A DNA stretch of 64,000 nt from Castellaniella hirudinis. Its GTDB lineage: Bacteria > Pseudomonadota > Gammaproteobacteria > Burkholderiales > Burkholderiaceae_B. The position numbers and the translations under genes were made by a program. This document shows positions 52,482-61,708 of the stretch, piece after piece (positions within the stretch are counted from its first letter, which is position 1; each line of letters starts with the position of its first letter). The stretch lies in contig NZ_JBHSDY010000002.1 of assembly GCF_042651965.1 (NCBI RefSeq), forward strand, positions 590,199 to 654,198, read 5' to 3'. The notes below the pieces were generated by a model, which made no database searches, was not told the DNA's origin, and saw only the letters and a program-made list of their open reading frames with translations.

Positions 52482-53243
52482 TCAAATACGCTGGCCTCCG
52501 CTGACCTCGATGCACTGCGCCGTCACCCAGCGGGCCTCTTCCCCGGCCAGGAACGCGATGACGTCGGCGATGTCGTCCGGCCGCCCCAGACGCCCCAAGG
52601 CAATGCCCGCAATCGCCTGCTGCGCGGCCTCTGAACCGGCAAGCTGCGGATTCATCCCGGTCTCCGTCAAGCCGGGAGACACGGTATTCACCGTGATGCC
52701 GCGCGGCCCGAGATGGGCCGCCAGCAACCGGGTCAGCGCCTCGAGGCCGGCCTTGGCCGGCGCATAAGCCGCCATGGCCGGAAATGCGACGCGCGTCCCC
52801 ATCGACGAAACATTGATGATGCGGCCCTGATCCCTCAAGCGGGGCAAAAGCCCCTGGATCAGGAAAAAAGGCGCCTTCAGATTGACGTTCAGCGTGAGAT
52901 CGAACTGCGCCGGGGTGACTGCTTCGATGGGCTCGCGCTTGATCACCCCCGCATTATTGACCAGAATGTCCAGGTCCGGGCACCCCAGTCGATCCCGCAA
53001 CAAGGCATCGAGCCGTTCGCACAGCCGCGCGGGACCGTCCTCCTGCGCCAGATCGGCCTGCACGGCCGCCGCCCGGCCGCCGTGCGATTCGATGTCACGC
53101 ACCGCATCGCCGGCCGCCTGCATGGAGCGATTGCCCTGAATCACGACGAACGCCCCCTGGGCTGCCAGCTTGCGGGCCACAGCCAGACCGATGCCCTGGC
53201 TGGCCCCCGTCACCAGCGCAACCTTGTTTTCCAGTCGAGTCAC
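52482..53243 (-). CDS. Short-chain dehydrogenase/reductase
   Basis: A 253-residue Rossmann oxidoreductase. Cofactor motif TGASQGIG (about 13-20), NNAG structural motif, catalytic Ser in INVSSMG and the Y-x3-K pair as YAPAK. The Asn in LTLNVNLKAPF completes the tetrad. The residue pattern after the second strand (QGNRS) leans to NADP but is not decisive. It lies 14 bases after the medium-chain reductase in the same operon. FabG-like sequence is common to many catabolic SDRs, so the substrate is unknown. Confidence 0.87.
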   Translation of the reverse strand: MTRLENKVALVTGASQGIGLAVARKLAAQGAFVVIQGNRSMQAAGDAVRDIESHGGRAAAVQADLAQEDGPARLCERLDALLRDRLGCPDLDILVNNAGVIKREPIEAVTPAQFDLTLNVNLKAPFFLIQGLLPRLRDQGRIINVSSMGTRVAFPAMAAYAPAKAGLEALTRLLAAHLGPRGITVNTVSPGLTETGMNPQLAGSEAAQQAIAGIALGRLGRPDDIADVIAFLAGEEARWVTAQCIEVSGGQRI

Positions 53244-53257
53244 AGCCTTGTTTCCTT

Positions 53258-54277
53258 TCAGGGGACGATGATGAGCTTGCCGAAGGCTTCGCGGTTTTCC
53301 AGCATCTTGAACGCCTTGGGCGCGTCTTCCAGGGAAAAACGCATATCGACCGGGGGATTCAAGTGCCCCTGGCGCACCAGGTCCAGCAAGGCGTGCAGGT
53401 CCTCGCGCATCCAGCCGTTAGAGCCCTGGATGTTCAGTTCAAAGGTCCAGATATAGCGCATGTCGGTCTTCGGATCGAAGCCTGCCGTCGCCCCGCAGGT
53501 CAGGAGGCTGCCGCCCTTGCGCAAGCTCTTGATGGAAGGCACCCAGGTATCGCCCCCCGTGAAATTGACGATGGTGTCGACCCCGCCCTCGCCCCAGATG
53601 CGGGGCTTGCCGGCGATGCCGTGCAAGGCCTTCATGAAGTCTTCGTCCCGGTAGTTGATGCCATGGTCCGCGCCCAGCGCCTTCAGGCCGTCGAGCTTGG
53701 ACTGGCTGGACGCGGCGACGATGACCTCGGCGCCGCTGAGCTTGGCCAATTGCACGCAGCAGGTCCCGACCCCGCCCGAAGCGCCCAGGATGAACACCTT
53801 GCGGCCCTCCTGGCTGCCGTCCAGCGCCATGCCGCCACGGGTGACCATCATGCGATAGGCCGTGCCGTACGCCACCGGCAGCGCGGCCGCCTGGTCAAAA
53901 CCCACCTCGTCGGGCAGGGCGATCAGTTGATCCGCCGGCACCTTGCAGAATTCGGCCAGGCCGCCGTCCACGGTTTCGCCCATGAGGCTGTAGCGTTCCC
54001 GCGCCAGGGGATCGACCAGCACCCGGTCGCCTTCTTTCCAGGCGCCGCACTCGGGGCCGACTGCCGCCACTGTCCCGGCCATGTCGATCCCCATGATGAT
54101 GGGCATCGGCACCGTGATGCCCGGCATGCCTTTCAGGGTGAAGAGATCGTGGTAATTCAGGGAGCAGGCCCCCACGCGGATCACCACCTGGCCCTTTTCG
54201 GGCTGGGGCGTCGGCCAATCCTGTTCGTAGGTGATCTGGTCGATGGCGCCATGGGCGCGGATGACTTGTGCTTTCAT
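53258..54277 (-). CDS. Medium-chain dehydrogenase/reductase, NADPH quinone-reductase-like
   Basis: A 339-residue MDR protein with an N-terminal GroES-like domain (NYHDLFTLKG, PIIMGIDMAGTVAAVG) and a Rossmann domain (FILGASGGVGTCCVQLAKL). The four-cysteine structural zinc lobe of classical alcohol dehydrogenases is absent, so it is probably zinc-free and acts on quinones, enones or enoyl-CoA esters. It is preceded in the operon by the acyl-CoA ligase (82-base gap) and followed closely by the SDR. Confidence 0.83.
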   Translation of the reverse strand: MKAQVIRAHGAIDQITYEQDWPTPQPEKGQVVIRVGACSLNYHDLFTLKGMPGITVPMPIIMGIDMAGTVAAVGPECGAWKEGDRVLVDPLARERYSLMGETVDGGLAEFCKVPADQLIALPDEVGFDQAAALPVAYGTAYRMMVTRGGMALDGSQEGRKVFILGASGGVGTCCVQLAKLSGAEVIVAASSQSKLDGLKALGADHGINYRDEDFMKALHGIAGKPRIWGEGGVDTIVNFTGGDTWVPSIKSLRKGGSLLTCGATAGFDPKTDMRYIWTFELNIQGSNGWMREDLHALLDLVRQGHLNPPVDMRFSLEDAPKAFKMLENREAFGKLIIVP

Positions 54278-54359
54278 GGTGGCTACCTAATAGGATAATG
54301 AAATGAGCGGGCGCGAGGCGCCCTGGAATGCATGGATACGCGAACGCCCTGCAAGCACC

Positions 54360-55874
54360 TCAGCGGTGCAGGCCGTCCGCCATTTTCTTGATGCGTTGCT
54401 TGTCGATCTTGTTGGCGGCCGACAAGGGCATTGCATCGATGAAGCGCACGAAGCGCGGATGTTGATACGCCGGCCCCCGACTCAGGGCGAACTGCTTGAT
54501 CTCATCCTCGCCGACCGTGCTTCCGGCGCTGCGCACGATGAAGGCCGCCGGCACCTGGCCTTTGATTTCATCGGGCACGGCCACCACGGCGGCCTGGGCC
54601 ACACCGGGATGTTTTTCCAGCAGCAGTTCGATTTCACCCGGGTACATGTTTTCCCCGCCGCACACGATCATGTCGTCGGCGCGGCTGACGAAATAAAAGA
54701 ACCCGTCGGCATCCCGCCGCATGACGTCGCCGGTCCGATACCAGCCATCCTTCAGGCAGCGGCGGGTATCTTCTTCGCGATTCAGGTAGCCCGGCATGAT
54801 GGCGCCGTTGCGCACATGCAATTCGCCCTCGTCTGCGGTGCCCCCTTCGAGACGCACCTCCACGCCGGGCAAAGGGTGGCCCAGGGACAGGCGGGGCCTG
54901 GGCAGTCCCGCGGGATGCGGGCCGAACACCGCCGGCCCGGTCTCGGTGGTCCCCCAGCCGTTCTGGACCGCGGCCTGCGGGAACATCGAGGCAATCCGCT
55001 CGAACAACGCATCCGTGATGGGCGCCGAGCCGACTGCGACGCTGCGCACCGAACCCAGGTCCAGCCGCGCCAGCGCTTCTGTTTCCCGGGCGCACAAGGC
55101 CAGCATGGTCGGCACGGCGGTGACGATACCGCACTGGTGACGCGCACAACTCTCCAGGAAAGCGCGCGCATCGAACTGCGTCATCAGCACCAGGGTGCCG
55201 CCGTAGGCCGTCACCGTCTTGGACAGGAACAGCGCATTCATGTGGGACAGCGGGGCTGCCGTCAATACCCGGGCCGCCGTACGGCGGATGAAATCACCGC
55301 CATTGACCGAGACCTGTCCCAGGGTCCAGATATACCCGCCGTGCGTCAGCGGCACGCCTTTGGGTATCCCGGTCGAGCCGGACGTATAGAGGATCGTCGC
55401 GGCATCCCGCGCCTGGACGGGCTCGATCTCGAACGGTCCCTCATCCAGGTGGGCCTGCCAGGCCGCCCGGTCGCCCAGCGGCAGCACGGGCAGCGTGCCA
55501 TCCAGCCGCGCGGCCCAGTCGGCATCGGCATAGAGACAGTCCACCCGGGCGTCGCCCAGGATGTATTCCACTGTGGGCTGCGCCAGCTTGTAGCCGATCG
55601 GCACCGCACTGTAGCCCGCCTGCATGATCCCGTAATAGCTCAGCAGGTACTCAGCGCTATTCAAGCCGATCAGGCCCACACGCGCATTCCGCTTCAGGCC
55701 GCGCGCACGCAAGGCGCGCGCAACGCCTGCCGCGACACGATGCAGATCGTCGTACGTAAAGACACGCTCGGCGCCATCGGCCCCGACTTCGACCAGCCAC
55801 GGCTGCGCCCCGTCGACAGCGGGGGCGATCATCCCCCCCAGATTGGAGCCTGCCGGAAACGCGGTATTGTCCAT
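54360..55874 (-). CDS. AMP-forming acyl-CoA ligase
   Basis: A 504-residue ANL-superfamily enzyme that adenylates a carboxylic acid and transfers it to CoA. The P-loop motif is YTSGSTGIPKG (about 163), then GWGTTETGP, YRTGD and the C-terminal catalytic Lys in NKIDKQ. The acid substrate cannot be read directly; sequence style is that of long/medium-chain or aryl acyl ligases. It starts 7 bases after the thioesterase stop. Its neighbours suggest that a carboxylic acid formed upstream is activated here. Confidence 0.85.
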   Translation of the reverse strand: MDNTAFPAGSNLGGMIAPAVDGAQPWLVEVGADGAERVFTYDDLHRVAAGVARALRARGLKRNARVGLIGLNSAEYLLSYYGIMQAGYSAVPIGYKLAQPTVEYILGDARVDCLYADADWAARLDGTLPVLPLGDRAAWQAHLDEGPFEIEPVQARDAATILYTSGSTGIPKGVPLTHGGYIWTLGQVSVNGGDFIRRTAARVLTAAPLSHMNALFLSKTVTAYGGTLVLMTQFDARAFLESCARHQCGIVTAVPTMLALCARETEALARLDLGSVRSVAVGSAPITDALFERIASMFPQAAVQNGWGTTETGPAVFGPHPAGLPRPRLSLGHPLPGVEVRLEGGTADEGELHVRNGAIMPGYLNREEDTRRCLKDGWYRTGDVMRRDADGFFYFVSRADDMIVCGGENMYPGEIELLLEKHPGVAQAAVVAVPDEIKGQVPAAFIVRSAGSTVGEDEIKQFALSRGPAYQHPRFVRFIDAMPLSAANKIDKQRIKKMADGLHR

Positions 55875-55881
55875 GCGCCCC

Positions 55882-56313
55882 TCACCCGACCTGCGAGCTA
55901 TAGCAGCCCCGGCCCACGGCGGTCAGCCGGCCCTGATCGTCGAAGACATCCACGTCGGCTACGCCGACGGTGCGCCCCACCCGCCGGGCCGTGGCCCGCG
56001 CCACCAGGTAAGCCCCGCCCGAGGGACGCAGGTAATCGACGCGGAAATTGATGGTCGGCACGCCGCCGCCCGCCATGAGCGCAACGGCGAAGTCTCCGGC
56101 GGTATCGATGAACGACGCGATCGGGCCGCCATGGAACTGCCGGGCCTCGGGATCGCGCGCCAATTCGGCCAGCAGCGGCATCTTCATTTCCACGACACCC
56201 TGGTCGGCATCAACCATGCTGACCTCCATGCGGCAGAACCGGATGAAAGGCGACGCATCGGCCCATGATTGCAGCAGTTCACGGGTGACGGGCGGGTTGG
56301 ATACAGCGGTCAT
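55882..56313 (-). CDS. PaaI-type hotdog thioesterase
   Basis: A 143-residue hotdog protein. The characteristic HGGPIASFIDTAGDFA (about 62-77) resembles PaaI and 4-hydroxybenzoyl-CoA thioesterases, with the helix Asp as likely catalytic residue. In paa clusters such enzymes rescue CoA from dead-end thioesters. It lies between the permease pair (29 bases) and the acyl-CoA ligase (7 bases). Confidence 0.83.
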   Translation of the reverse strand: MTAVSNPPVTRELLQSWADASPFIRFCRMEVSMVDADQGVVEMKMPLLAELARDPEARQFHGGPIASFIDTAGDFAVALMAGGGVPTINFRVDYLRPSGGAYLVARATARRVGRTVGVADVDVFDDQGRLTAVGRGCYSSQVG

Positions 56314-56342
56314 TCGAAACTCCTCAACGGAAATGAAGGGGG

Positions 56343-57122
56343 TCAGTGTTTACGGTATTTCCAGAACACGACGCGGTGGTGCGCCACACGGACGGCCAGC
56401 GCGAGCAAAGAGGCCAGGACGGACAGGACGACGACCGCCGCGAACATCGAACTGGCATTGATGTCGTACGAAGCGGCGCGCAGGTAATAGCCCAGCCCCG
56501 CCCTGGCCGCCAGGAACTCGCCGACGACGCACAGGATGAAGCTCAGGGCCGCGCAGACCTCGAGGCCGCTGAACACGTAATCCAGCGAGGCACGCACCTT
56601 GATGGCCAGCGCGATGCGCCAGCGCCGCCCACCGAATGCCTGGCCCATGTCGAGCAACTCGATCGGCGCGGCCTGCATGCCCGCCACGGTATGGATGAAC
56701 ATGACGAAGAATGTCCCCACCACCACCAGCGCCATCTTGGAGGCCAGGCCGATGCCAAACCACACAATGATCATGGGCGCCACGGCCACGATGGGCATCG
56801 CCTGCAGGGCGAGCACCATGGGATACAGGGCCCGGTTCAGGAGACGCACCTCGCCGACGATCACGCCGGAAACGAAGCCCAGTCCGGCGCCGATACACAG
56901 CCCGCCCAAGGCGCCATATACCGTCGCCAGCAGATGCGGCATGAACCCGCCGCTCAGGATCCAGGCCCACAGATTCCGCCCGACTTGCACGGGCGTGGGC
57001 AGGAGGCTGGGGTCGGCCACCACGAACTGGGCCAGCGACTGCCATCCGGCCAGAAGCAGCAGGATGCCGATCGTCGGCAAGGCCACCCGCAGCCGGCCCG
57101 AAATGATTTCGCCGTTATCCAT
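56343..57122 (-). CDS. NitT/TauT-family ABC permease (second)
   Basis: A 259-residue inner-membrane permease with about six helices. The coupling loop reads MGQAFGGRRWRIALAIKVRASLDYVFSGLE. The region VLALQAMPIVAVAPMIIVWFGIG is diagnostic for the SsuC/TauC/NitT branch. It overlaps the first permease by 8 bases. Two different permease genes imply a heterodimeric channel. Confidence 0.85.
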   Translation of the reverse strand: MDNGEIISGRLRVALPTIGILLLLAGWQSLAQFVVADPSLLPTPVQVGRNLWAWILSGGFMPHLLATVYGALGGLCIGAGLGFVSGVIVGEVRLLNRALYPMVLALQAMPIVAVAPMIIVWFGIGLASKMALVVVGTFFVMFIHTVAGMQAAPIELLDMGQAFGGRRWRIALAIKVRASLDYVFSGLEVCAALSFILCVVGEFLAARAGLGYYLRAASYDINASSMFAAVVVLSVLASLLALAVRVAHHRVVFWKYRKH

Positions 57123-57897
57123 TGCGACGGCCTCCTTCCCAGAAGACGATGCGCCTCTTGGCCTCGGCCAGGACGCCGCCGCCGATGTACCCCAACAGGC
57201 CCAGCAGGATCATGGCCGCCACGGCAGTCGCCGTATCGAGCGCATTGGCCGAGTTGTCGATCAGGAATCCCGCACCGCCCATGCCCATGATGAACTCCAT
57301 GACCACGCAGCCCACCAGGGCGAAACCCCAGCCCACCTGCAGCCCCGCGACGATCGAGCCGGCCGCATGCGGCAGATTGCAGTGGACATACGTCTTGAAG
57401 GCGGAGGCTCTCAGGGTATGAAACAGATCCATCAGCACCGCGGGCGTGGAACGCACCCCGACAAATGCGCCGACGAAGGCCGGGAAGAAGCAGATCAGGC
57501 CGACCAGGGTGACCGTGCTGCGTTCGTCGAAACCCAGCCACAGCAGGACGAGCGGCGCAATCGCCACTTTGGGCACCGCCTGAATCAACACGACCAGGGG
57601 ATAGACCAGCAACTCCAGCTTGCGATTCATGGCCAGCACGCTGCCCAGCGCGATCGCCAGCACGGACCCCAGCACGAAGCCGGCGAACGTGCTTTTGAAC
57701 GTCAGCCAGAGATGCGACCAGAGATCACCCTCCGTGAAGAGTCCGGCATAGATGCGCAGGCCTACGGTGACGGGGTCCGGCATCAGCCGGTCCGGAATGC
57801 CGAAGCCGTGCACGATGCCATACCAGACGAGCAGCAAGGCGGCGATCGGCGCCAGGCGCAGGACAAGGCCCGCCAGAAGTTCCGTGGGTCGGTTCAT
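57115..57897 (-). CDS. NitT/TauT-family ABC permease (first)
   Basis: A 260-residue permease with VVLIQAVPKVAIAPLVLLWLGFD and the coupling loop FHTLRASAFKTYVHCNLPHAAGSIVAGLQ. The start at 57897 (MNRPTELLAG) is preferred; an extended frame upstream lies inside the ATPase gene. It is 55 bases after the ATPase. The branch transports sulfonates, nitrate, taurine, pyrimidines, aromatic acids and others, so the substrate is open. Confidence 0.85.
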   Translation of the reverse strand: MNRPTELLAGLVLRLAPIAALLLVWYGIVHGFGIPDRLMPDPVTVGLRIYAGLFTEGDLWSHLWLTFKSTFAGFVLGSVLAIALGSVLAMNRKLELLVYPLVVLIQAVPKVAIAPLVLLWLGFDERSTVTLVGLICFFPAFVGAFVGVRSTPAVLMDLFHTLRASAFKTYVHCNLPHAAGSIVAGLQVGWGFALVGCVVMEFIMGMGGAGFLIDNSANALDTATAVAAMILLGLLGYIGGGVLAEAKRRIVFWEGGRRNG

Positions 57898-57952
57898 GCC
57901 GGCCCTCCCGGAAACGACGGCAGGCCGATGGATGCACAGTGCGGTCCCATCG

Positions 57953-58708
57953 TCACTTCTCCGTATTGAACAGATCGCGCAACTGGTTCGACAGTTCGAC
58001 GAAACGGGGATGCGCCAGCGTCTGCAAATCGCGGGGACGCGGCAGATCCACCGGGACATCGGCAATGATCTTGCCGGGACGGCCGCTCATGACCACCACC
58101 CGATCCGAGAGAAACACCGCCTCCTGGATCGAGTGCGTGATGAACAGGACGGAAGGCCGCGCATCCAGCCAGATGCGCTGCAATTCCACCATCATGTTTT
58201 CACGCGTCATCGCATCCAGCGCCGAAAACGGCTCGTCCATCACCAGGACCGACGGCCCGCGGATCAAGGAGCGCGCCAGCGAAACGCGCTGCTGCATGCC
58301 CCCGGACAACTCATGCGGATAGCGGTCGTGAAAACCCGACAGGCCCACCAGATCGAGCAGCGAGCGCGCCCGTTCGAGCGCCGGCTCGGCCCGCTGGCCC
58401 GTCAAGCGGATCGGCAGCAGCACGTTTTCCAGGGCGGTCTTCCAGGGCAGCAAGGCCGCCTGCTGGAAGGCCACCCCGACATCATCGCGCGCGCCGCTGG
58501 CCGGCACGCCGTCGAACTCGATCGATCCCGCCGTGGGTTTTTGCAAACCCGAGACCAAACGCACCAGCGTGGATTTGCCGCAACCCGACGGTCCCAGCAC
58601 GGAGACGAAGGACGAGGGCTCGATGGTCAGGCTGAGCTTGTCCAGCGCCAGGACGGGCCCGCGCCGGCTTGGATAGCTGACACTGATATCGCGGAGGTTC
58701 AACAACAT
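57953..58708 (-). CDS. NitT/TauT-family ABC ATPase
   Basis: A 251-residue ATPase. Walker A GPSGCGKST, VGVAFQQAALLPWKTALENV, signature LSGGMQQR, Walker B VLVMDEPFSALD and H-loop FITHSIQEAVFLSDR match the SsuB/TauB group. The ATG at 58708 is chosen over a TTG four codons upstream. It lies 40 bases after the binding-protein gene. Confidence 0.87.
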   Translation of the reverse strand: MLLNLRDISVSYPSRRGPVLALDKLSLTIEPSSFVSVLGPSGCGKSTLVRLVSGLQKPTAGSIEFDGVPASGARDDVGVAFQQAALLPWKTALENVLLPIRLTGQRAEPALERARSLLDLVGLSGFHDRYPHELSGGMQQRVSLARSLIRGPSVLVMDEPFSALDAMTRENMMVELQRIWLDARPSVLFITHSIQEAVFLSDRVVVMSGRPGKIIADVPVDLPRPRDLQTLAHPRFVELSNQLRDLFNTEK

Positions 58709-58748
58709 GTTTTTACCCAATCCGTTTCATGTGGCCGGTCCGCACCGA

Positions 58749-59828
58749 TCAGTGAGCGGCACGGGCGGCGGCCCGCACGGCCTCGATGTTGAAATCGTTG
58801 AACGCTTTTGCAAAGCGATCGGTGTAGAGCAAGGACAGATCGAAGTCCGACGAGTTGATCTGCTCGCCCTCCTTCATTTTCTGGACGACATTGCGCCAGT
58901 CGGGTTCGGTATAGGCGCCGTACTTGCCCTCGAGCGTCGACAGCTCCCCGATCTTGTACGTGCCCTGATTGACGGCGACGAAGGTCTGGATCCACTTCGC
59001 CTCATGCTCCGGCGTCGGCTTGGTGCTGGGATCGATCTTCCAGTAGGCCCGCACGCAGGCTTCGGTATCCGCCATGCAGGCGACGATGGACTTTGCCACT
59101 GCGCGCCCCATGCCCGCGACCAGTTCCGGATTGCTCTGGATGAGCGCATCGCTGGTGGCAATGCCATTGGAGAACACCGTGCGGAATTCTTCCGGCAGCG
59201 TGATGCGCCGGATCGGCGTGCCCGCCTGCTCCATCATGACGTTCTGCGTCGCGGGCAGGTTGAGCGCATCGACGCTGCCCGACTTCAGCCGGTCCCAGGC
59301 CGCGGGCCCCACGCCGACCGGCAGGACTTGCGCATCCTTCATCCAGGTCACGCCGACATCGCGCAGCATCAGGCGCGACATCGGCAGGTTGCCCCAGCTC
59401 AGGGCGCCCACCCCGATTTTCTTGCCCTTCAAGTCAGCCAGGGTCTTGATCGGACTGTCTTTCAGGACCGTGAATTCAAAAATGTTCCGGGGATAGAAGT
59501 TATAGAAAAACTTGATCGGGAACGGTTCGCCCTTGGACGCGGCGATGATGGCCAGGTCCGGATTCATGATGCCGAACTCCACCGAACCATTGGCCACCTG
59601 CGGCAGCAGCACGGCGGTGCCCTGCACGGACACATAGTCCAGCGCCAGGCCTTCTTCCTTGAAAAAACCCAGCGTATCGCCGAAAGGAATCGCCGCCTCG
59701 ACTGCGGACCAGGCCGGCGGATAACCGATCCGCACCTTGTGAAGCGGTTCGGCCTGTGCCGCCGCCGCAACGACAAACACGGAAGCCGCAAGGACCGTAC
59801 TGCGAAATGCCCGGGAAAACGAAATCAT
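58749..59828 (-). CDS. NitT/TauT-family ABC periplasmic binding protein
   Basis: A 359-residue binding protein. A Sec signal peptide (about 1-27, ending AAAAQAE) precedes VRIGYPPAWSAVEAAIPFG, DYVSVQGTAVLLPQVANGSVEFG and TLADLKGKKIGVGALSWGN, the NMT1/SsuA-like pattern. It is long for the group because of a C-terminal extension (about 300-359). The ATG at 59828 has GGAGAGAG upstream. Ligand unknown. Confidence 0.85.
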   Translation of the reverse strand: MISFSRAFRSTVLAASVFVVAAAAQAEPLHKVRIGYPPAWSAVEAAIPFGDTLGFFKEEGLALDYVSVQGTAVLLPQVANGSVEFGIMNPDLAIIAASKGEPFPIKFFYNFYPRNIFEFTVLKDSPIKTLADLKGKKIGVGALSWGNLPMSRLMLRDVGVTWMKDAQVLPVGVGPAAWDRLKSGSVDALNLPATQNVMMEQAGTPIRRITLPEEFRTVFSNGIATSDALIQSNPELVAGMGRAVAKSIVACMADTEACVRAYWKIDPSTKPTPEHEAKWIQTFVAVNQGTYKIGELSTLEGKYGAYTEPDWRNVVQKMKEGEQINSSDFDLSLLYTDRFAKAFNDFNIEAVRAAARAAH

Positions 59829-59897
59829 GATGTCTCTCTCCTGTAACTCTATTTGCAAACAGCTCTAATCGGATGGAACGCGCCCGGGGGCGGGGTT

Positions 59898-60539
59898 TCA
59901 GGGCCGGCTCGATGTCAGGGCGACCTCTCCCTGGGGCGTCTTCAGCAGCACCCTCATATAGGGCGCGTCCGCAGACCGCAAAGAGATATCGACCCCAAGC
60001 CCTTGCCACAAGGTCGCCAGGCGCGCGGCCTGCGGGTGCCCGGCCTCGCACGCCAGAACCTCGACATCCGCCGGCAGGCGCGTTGAGGGATGCGGGGTAT
60101 CGAGCCAATCGATGAAAAACGGGGCGAACAGCCCGTAGGCATTGGTTTCGGGAATCATGAGGCGCCACCGGATGGTCTGTCCCTCCGGGGTGATGCGCTG
60201 CAGGTCATGCACCGGGGCCTCGATCCCCGCGGCACGGTAAGCCTTGGCCAGCGCAGGAAAATCCCCTGATGTGCAGCGCATGATGAAACGATGCAACTGA
60301 GGGCGCGGCAAGGTCTCGAGCCCGATGCGCATTTCGCTGCGCACGTCCGACGCGGGATCGGGCGCGATCAGTTCAAGATAGATCGACGTCCCCGTACCCA
60401 CCAGGCTATTGCGCGTGCCGAGCGTGGGATGCCGTCCTCCTTGCCTGGGAGCAACACCGGTCAAGGCCGCAAACCGGGCCGCCAGGTCTTCCAGGCTTGT
60501 GCCGGCATACATGAAATGATCGAGATTATTCAGCATCAT
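59898..60539 (-). CDS. Glyoxalase-like (VOC superfamily) protein
   Basis: A 213-residue protein with VOC-like opening LNNLDHFMYAGTSLEDLAARF and the pairing TSIYLELIAPDP; the second half repeats the pattern more loosely (VEVLACEAGHPQAARLATLW). Known relatives include metal-dependent lyases, epimerases and dioxygenases, and binding proteins without catalysis. The potential metal ligands are His9 (DHF) and Glu in YLEL. The start is one of two adjacent ATGs (60539 or 60536) behind CCGGAG. It sits 16 bases after the M14-like gene. Confidence 0.7.
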   Translation of the reverse strand: MMLNNLDHFMYAGTSLEDLAARFAALTGVAPRQGGRHPTLGTRNSLVGTGTSIYLELIAPDPASDVRSEMRIGLETLPRPQLHRFIMRCTSGDFPALAKAYRAAGIEAPVHDLQRITPEGQTIRWRLMIPETNAYGLFAPFFIDWLDTPHPSTRLPADVEVLACEAGHPQAARLATLWQGLGVDISLRSADAPYMRVLLKTPQGEVALTSSRP

Positions 60540-60555
60540 CACTCCGGTGAACGAT

Positions 60556-61665
60556 TCAGGGCCAGGCGCACAGACCCTCGAGGGCGCGATGAGAAATGGC
60601 GAGGCCTTCCTGCATGACGTCGATACGCCACCGCGGATCCTGCGGACAGAACGATTCCATGGCCTGCTCGAGCAAGGCCGCACGCCGCGCATCGTCCAGC
60701 GCCGCATCAAAGCGCAGACGGTTATCGAGCTGCAAGCCGGCTATCGTAGCATCCGGCGGAGTCGTCCCGAATTCGATCACCGCGCCGGCGAATTCGGCCT
60801 GCGCGCAGAACCCTCGCATGCCCTGAAAGACCAGTCCCGAATACCGGGGCCGCGCCGCGCCGTTGAAGCCGCCCTTGGTTTCCACGGCATCCCGTCCCCA
60901 CCAGGCGCAACAGCGCTCCCATTCAGGGCCGCCGAACTCATTGAAACACAAGAAAAACGACTTGCCATATTCACCCAGCCCGGTATGCCAGTCGATGAAG
61001 GCGATCCTCCGCGCCCGACCCAGGAACCGCTCGGCCAGATTCTGCAGTGCGCGATTGGACCACTGGCGTTCAGCGCCGCCATAGATCAGCCCCTCGGGCA
61101 CCTCGTATTGGCCCCGGAACAGCGCATCGAAGAAACTGGCCTGGCCATGCTCTGCCACCCAGGCGTCCAGCGCCGCTTGCGCGGCGCCGGCGCCGGCCTC
61201 GCCGCGATCCGCCGGGCACAGCAGCGCATGCAAGGCCTGATATTCAGGGTTGCCGGGTACGGGCTTCGAGAAGTCAATGAAATTGCGATTCAGATCGACG
61301 TTATGCTCGTTCGTACGCATCACGTGGGCGAACCCATAGGGGTTGACGGCATGCACCAGCAGCACCCCCATGTCCTCCTGCTGCGACAACCGCTGCTGCG
61401 CCTGCGGCAGAAACGCCGTGAGCAGCGGCGAAGCGGCATAGCCTTCCGAACCGTGCGTGCCGGCCAACATCACCAGCACGCGTGATGCGTCCTGCGGTCC
61501 CAGGTATGCGGCATCCAGTGTCAAGGCGTCCCCCGCCGCATCCGTGTAGCCGGACAAGACCTGGGAGTCTATGGTCGCATGGGCCGCATGCGCGGCAGCC
61601 AGAAACCGGGCTCGCGCCTGCGCATAGCCGGCGGGGTACAGGCTCAGGATCTCGGCGTCATTCAC
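60556..61665 (-). CDS. M14-like zinc carboxypeptidase/deacylase (DUF2817 type)
   Basis: A 369-residue protein of the M14/aspartoacylase-like fold. Zinc ligands are suggested by AGTHGSEG (His-x-x-Glu) and the distal His in IDWHTGLG, with NVDLNRNF resembling the substrate-carboxylate-binding NxDxNR of carboxypeptidases. A catalytic Glu candidate lies in VIEFGT. No signal peptide, so cytoplasmic. Likely reactions are removal of an amino acid or an acyl group from an amide-linked substrate. The position between the PLP lyase and the importer genes suggests it acts on the imported compound. Confidence 0.75.
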   Translation of the reverse strand: MNDAEILSLYPAGYAQARARFLAAAHAAHATIDSQVLSGYTDAAGDALTLDAAYLGPQDASRVLVMLAGTHGSEGYAASPLLTAFLPQAQQRLSQQEDMGVLLVHAVNPYGFAHVMRTNEHNVDLNRNFIDFSKPVPGNPEYQALHALLCPADRGEAGAGAAQAALDAWVAEHGQASFFDALFRGQYEVPEGLIYGGAERQWSNRALQNLAERFLGRARRIAFIDWHTGLGEYGKSFFLCFNEFGGPEWERCCAWWGRDAVETKGGFNGAARPRYSGLVFQGMRGFCAQAEFAGAVIEFGTTPPDATIAGLQLDNRLRFDAALDDARRAALLEQAMESFCPQDPRWRIDVMQEGLAISHRALEGLCAWP

Positions 61666-61708
61666 GGGGGGCTCCTATTCTCTCTTCAGTCAGACACGGC
61701 TTCGTGCG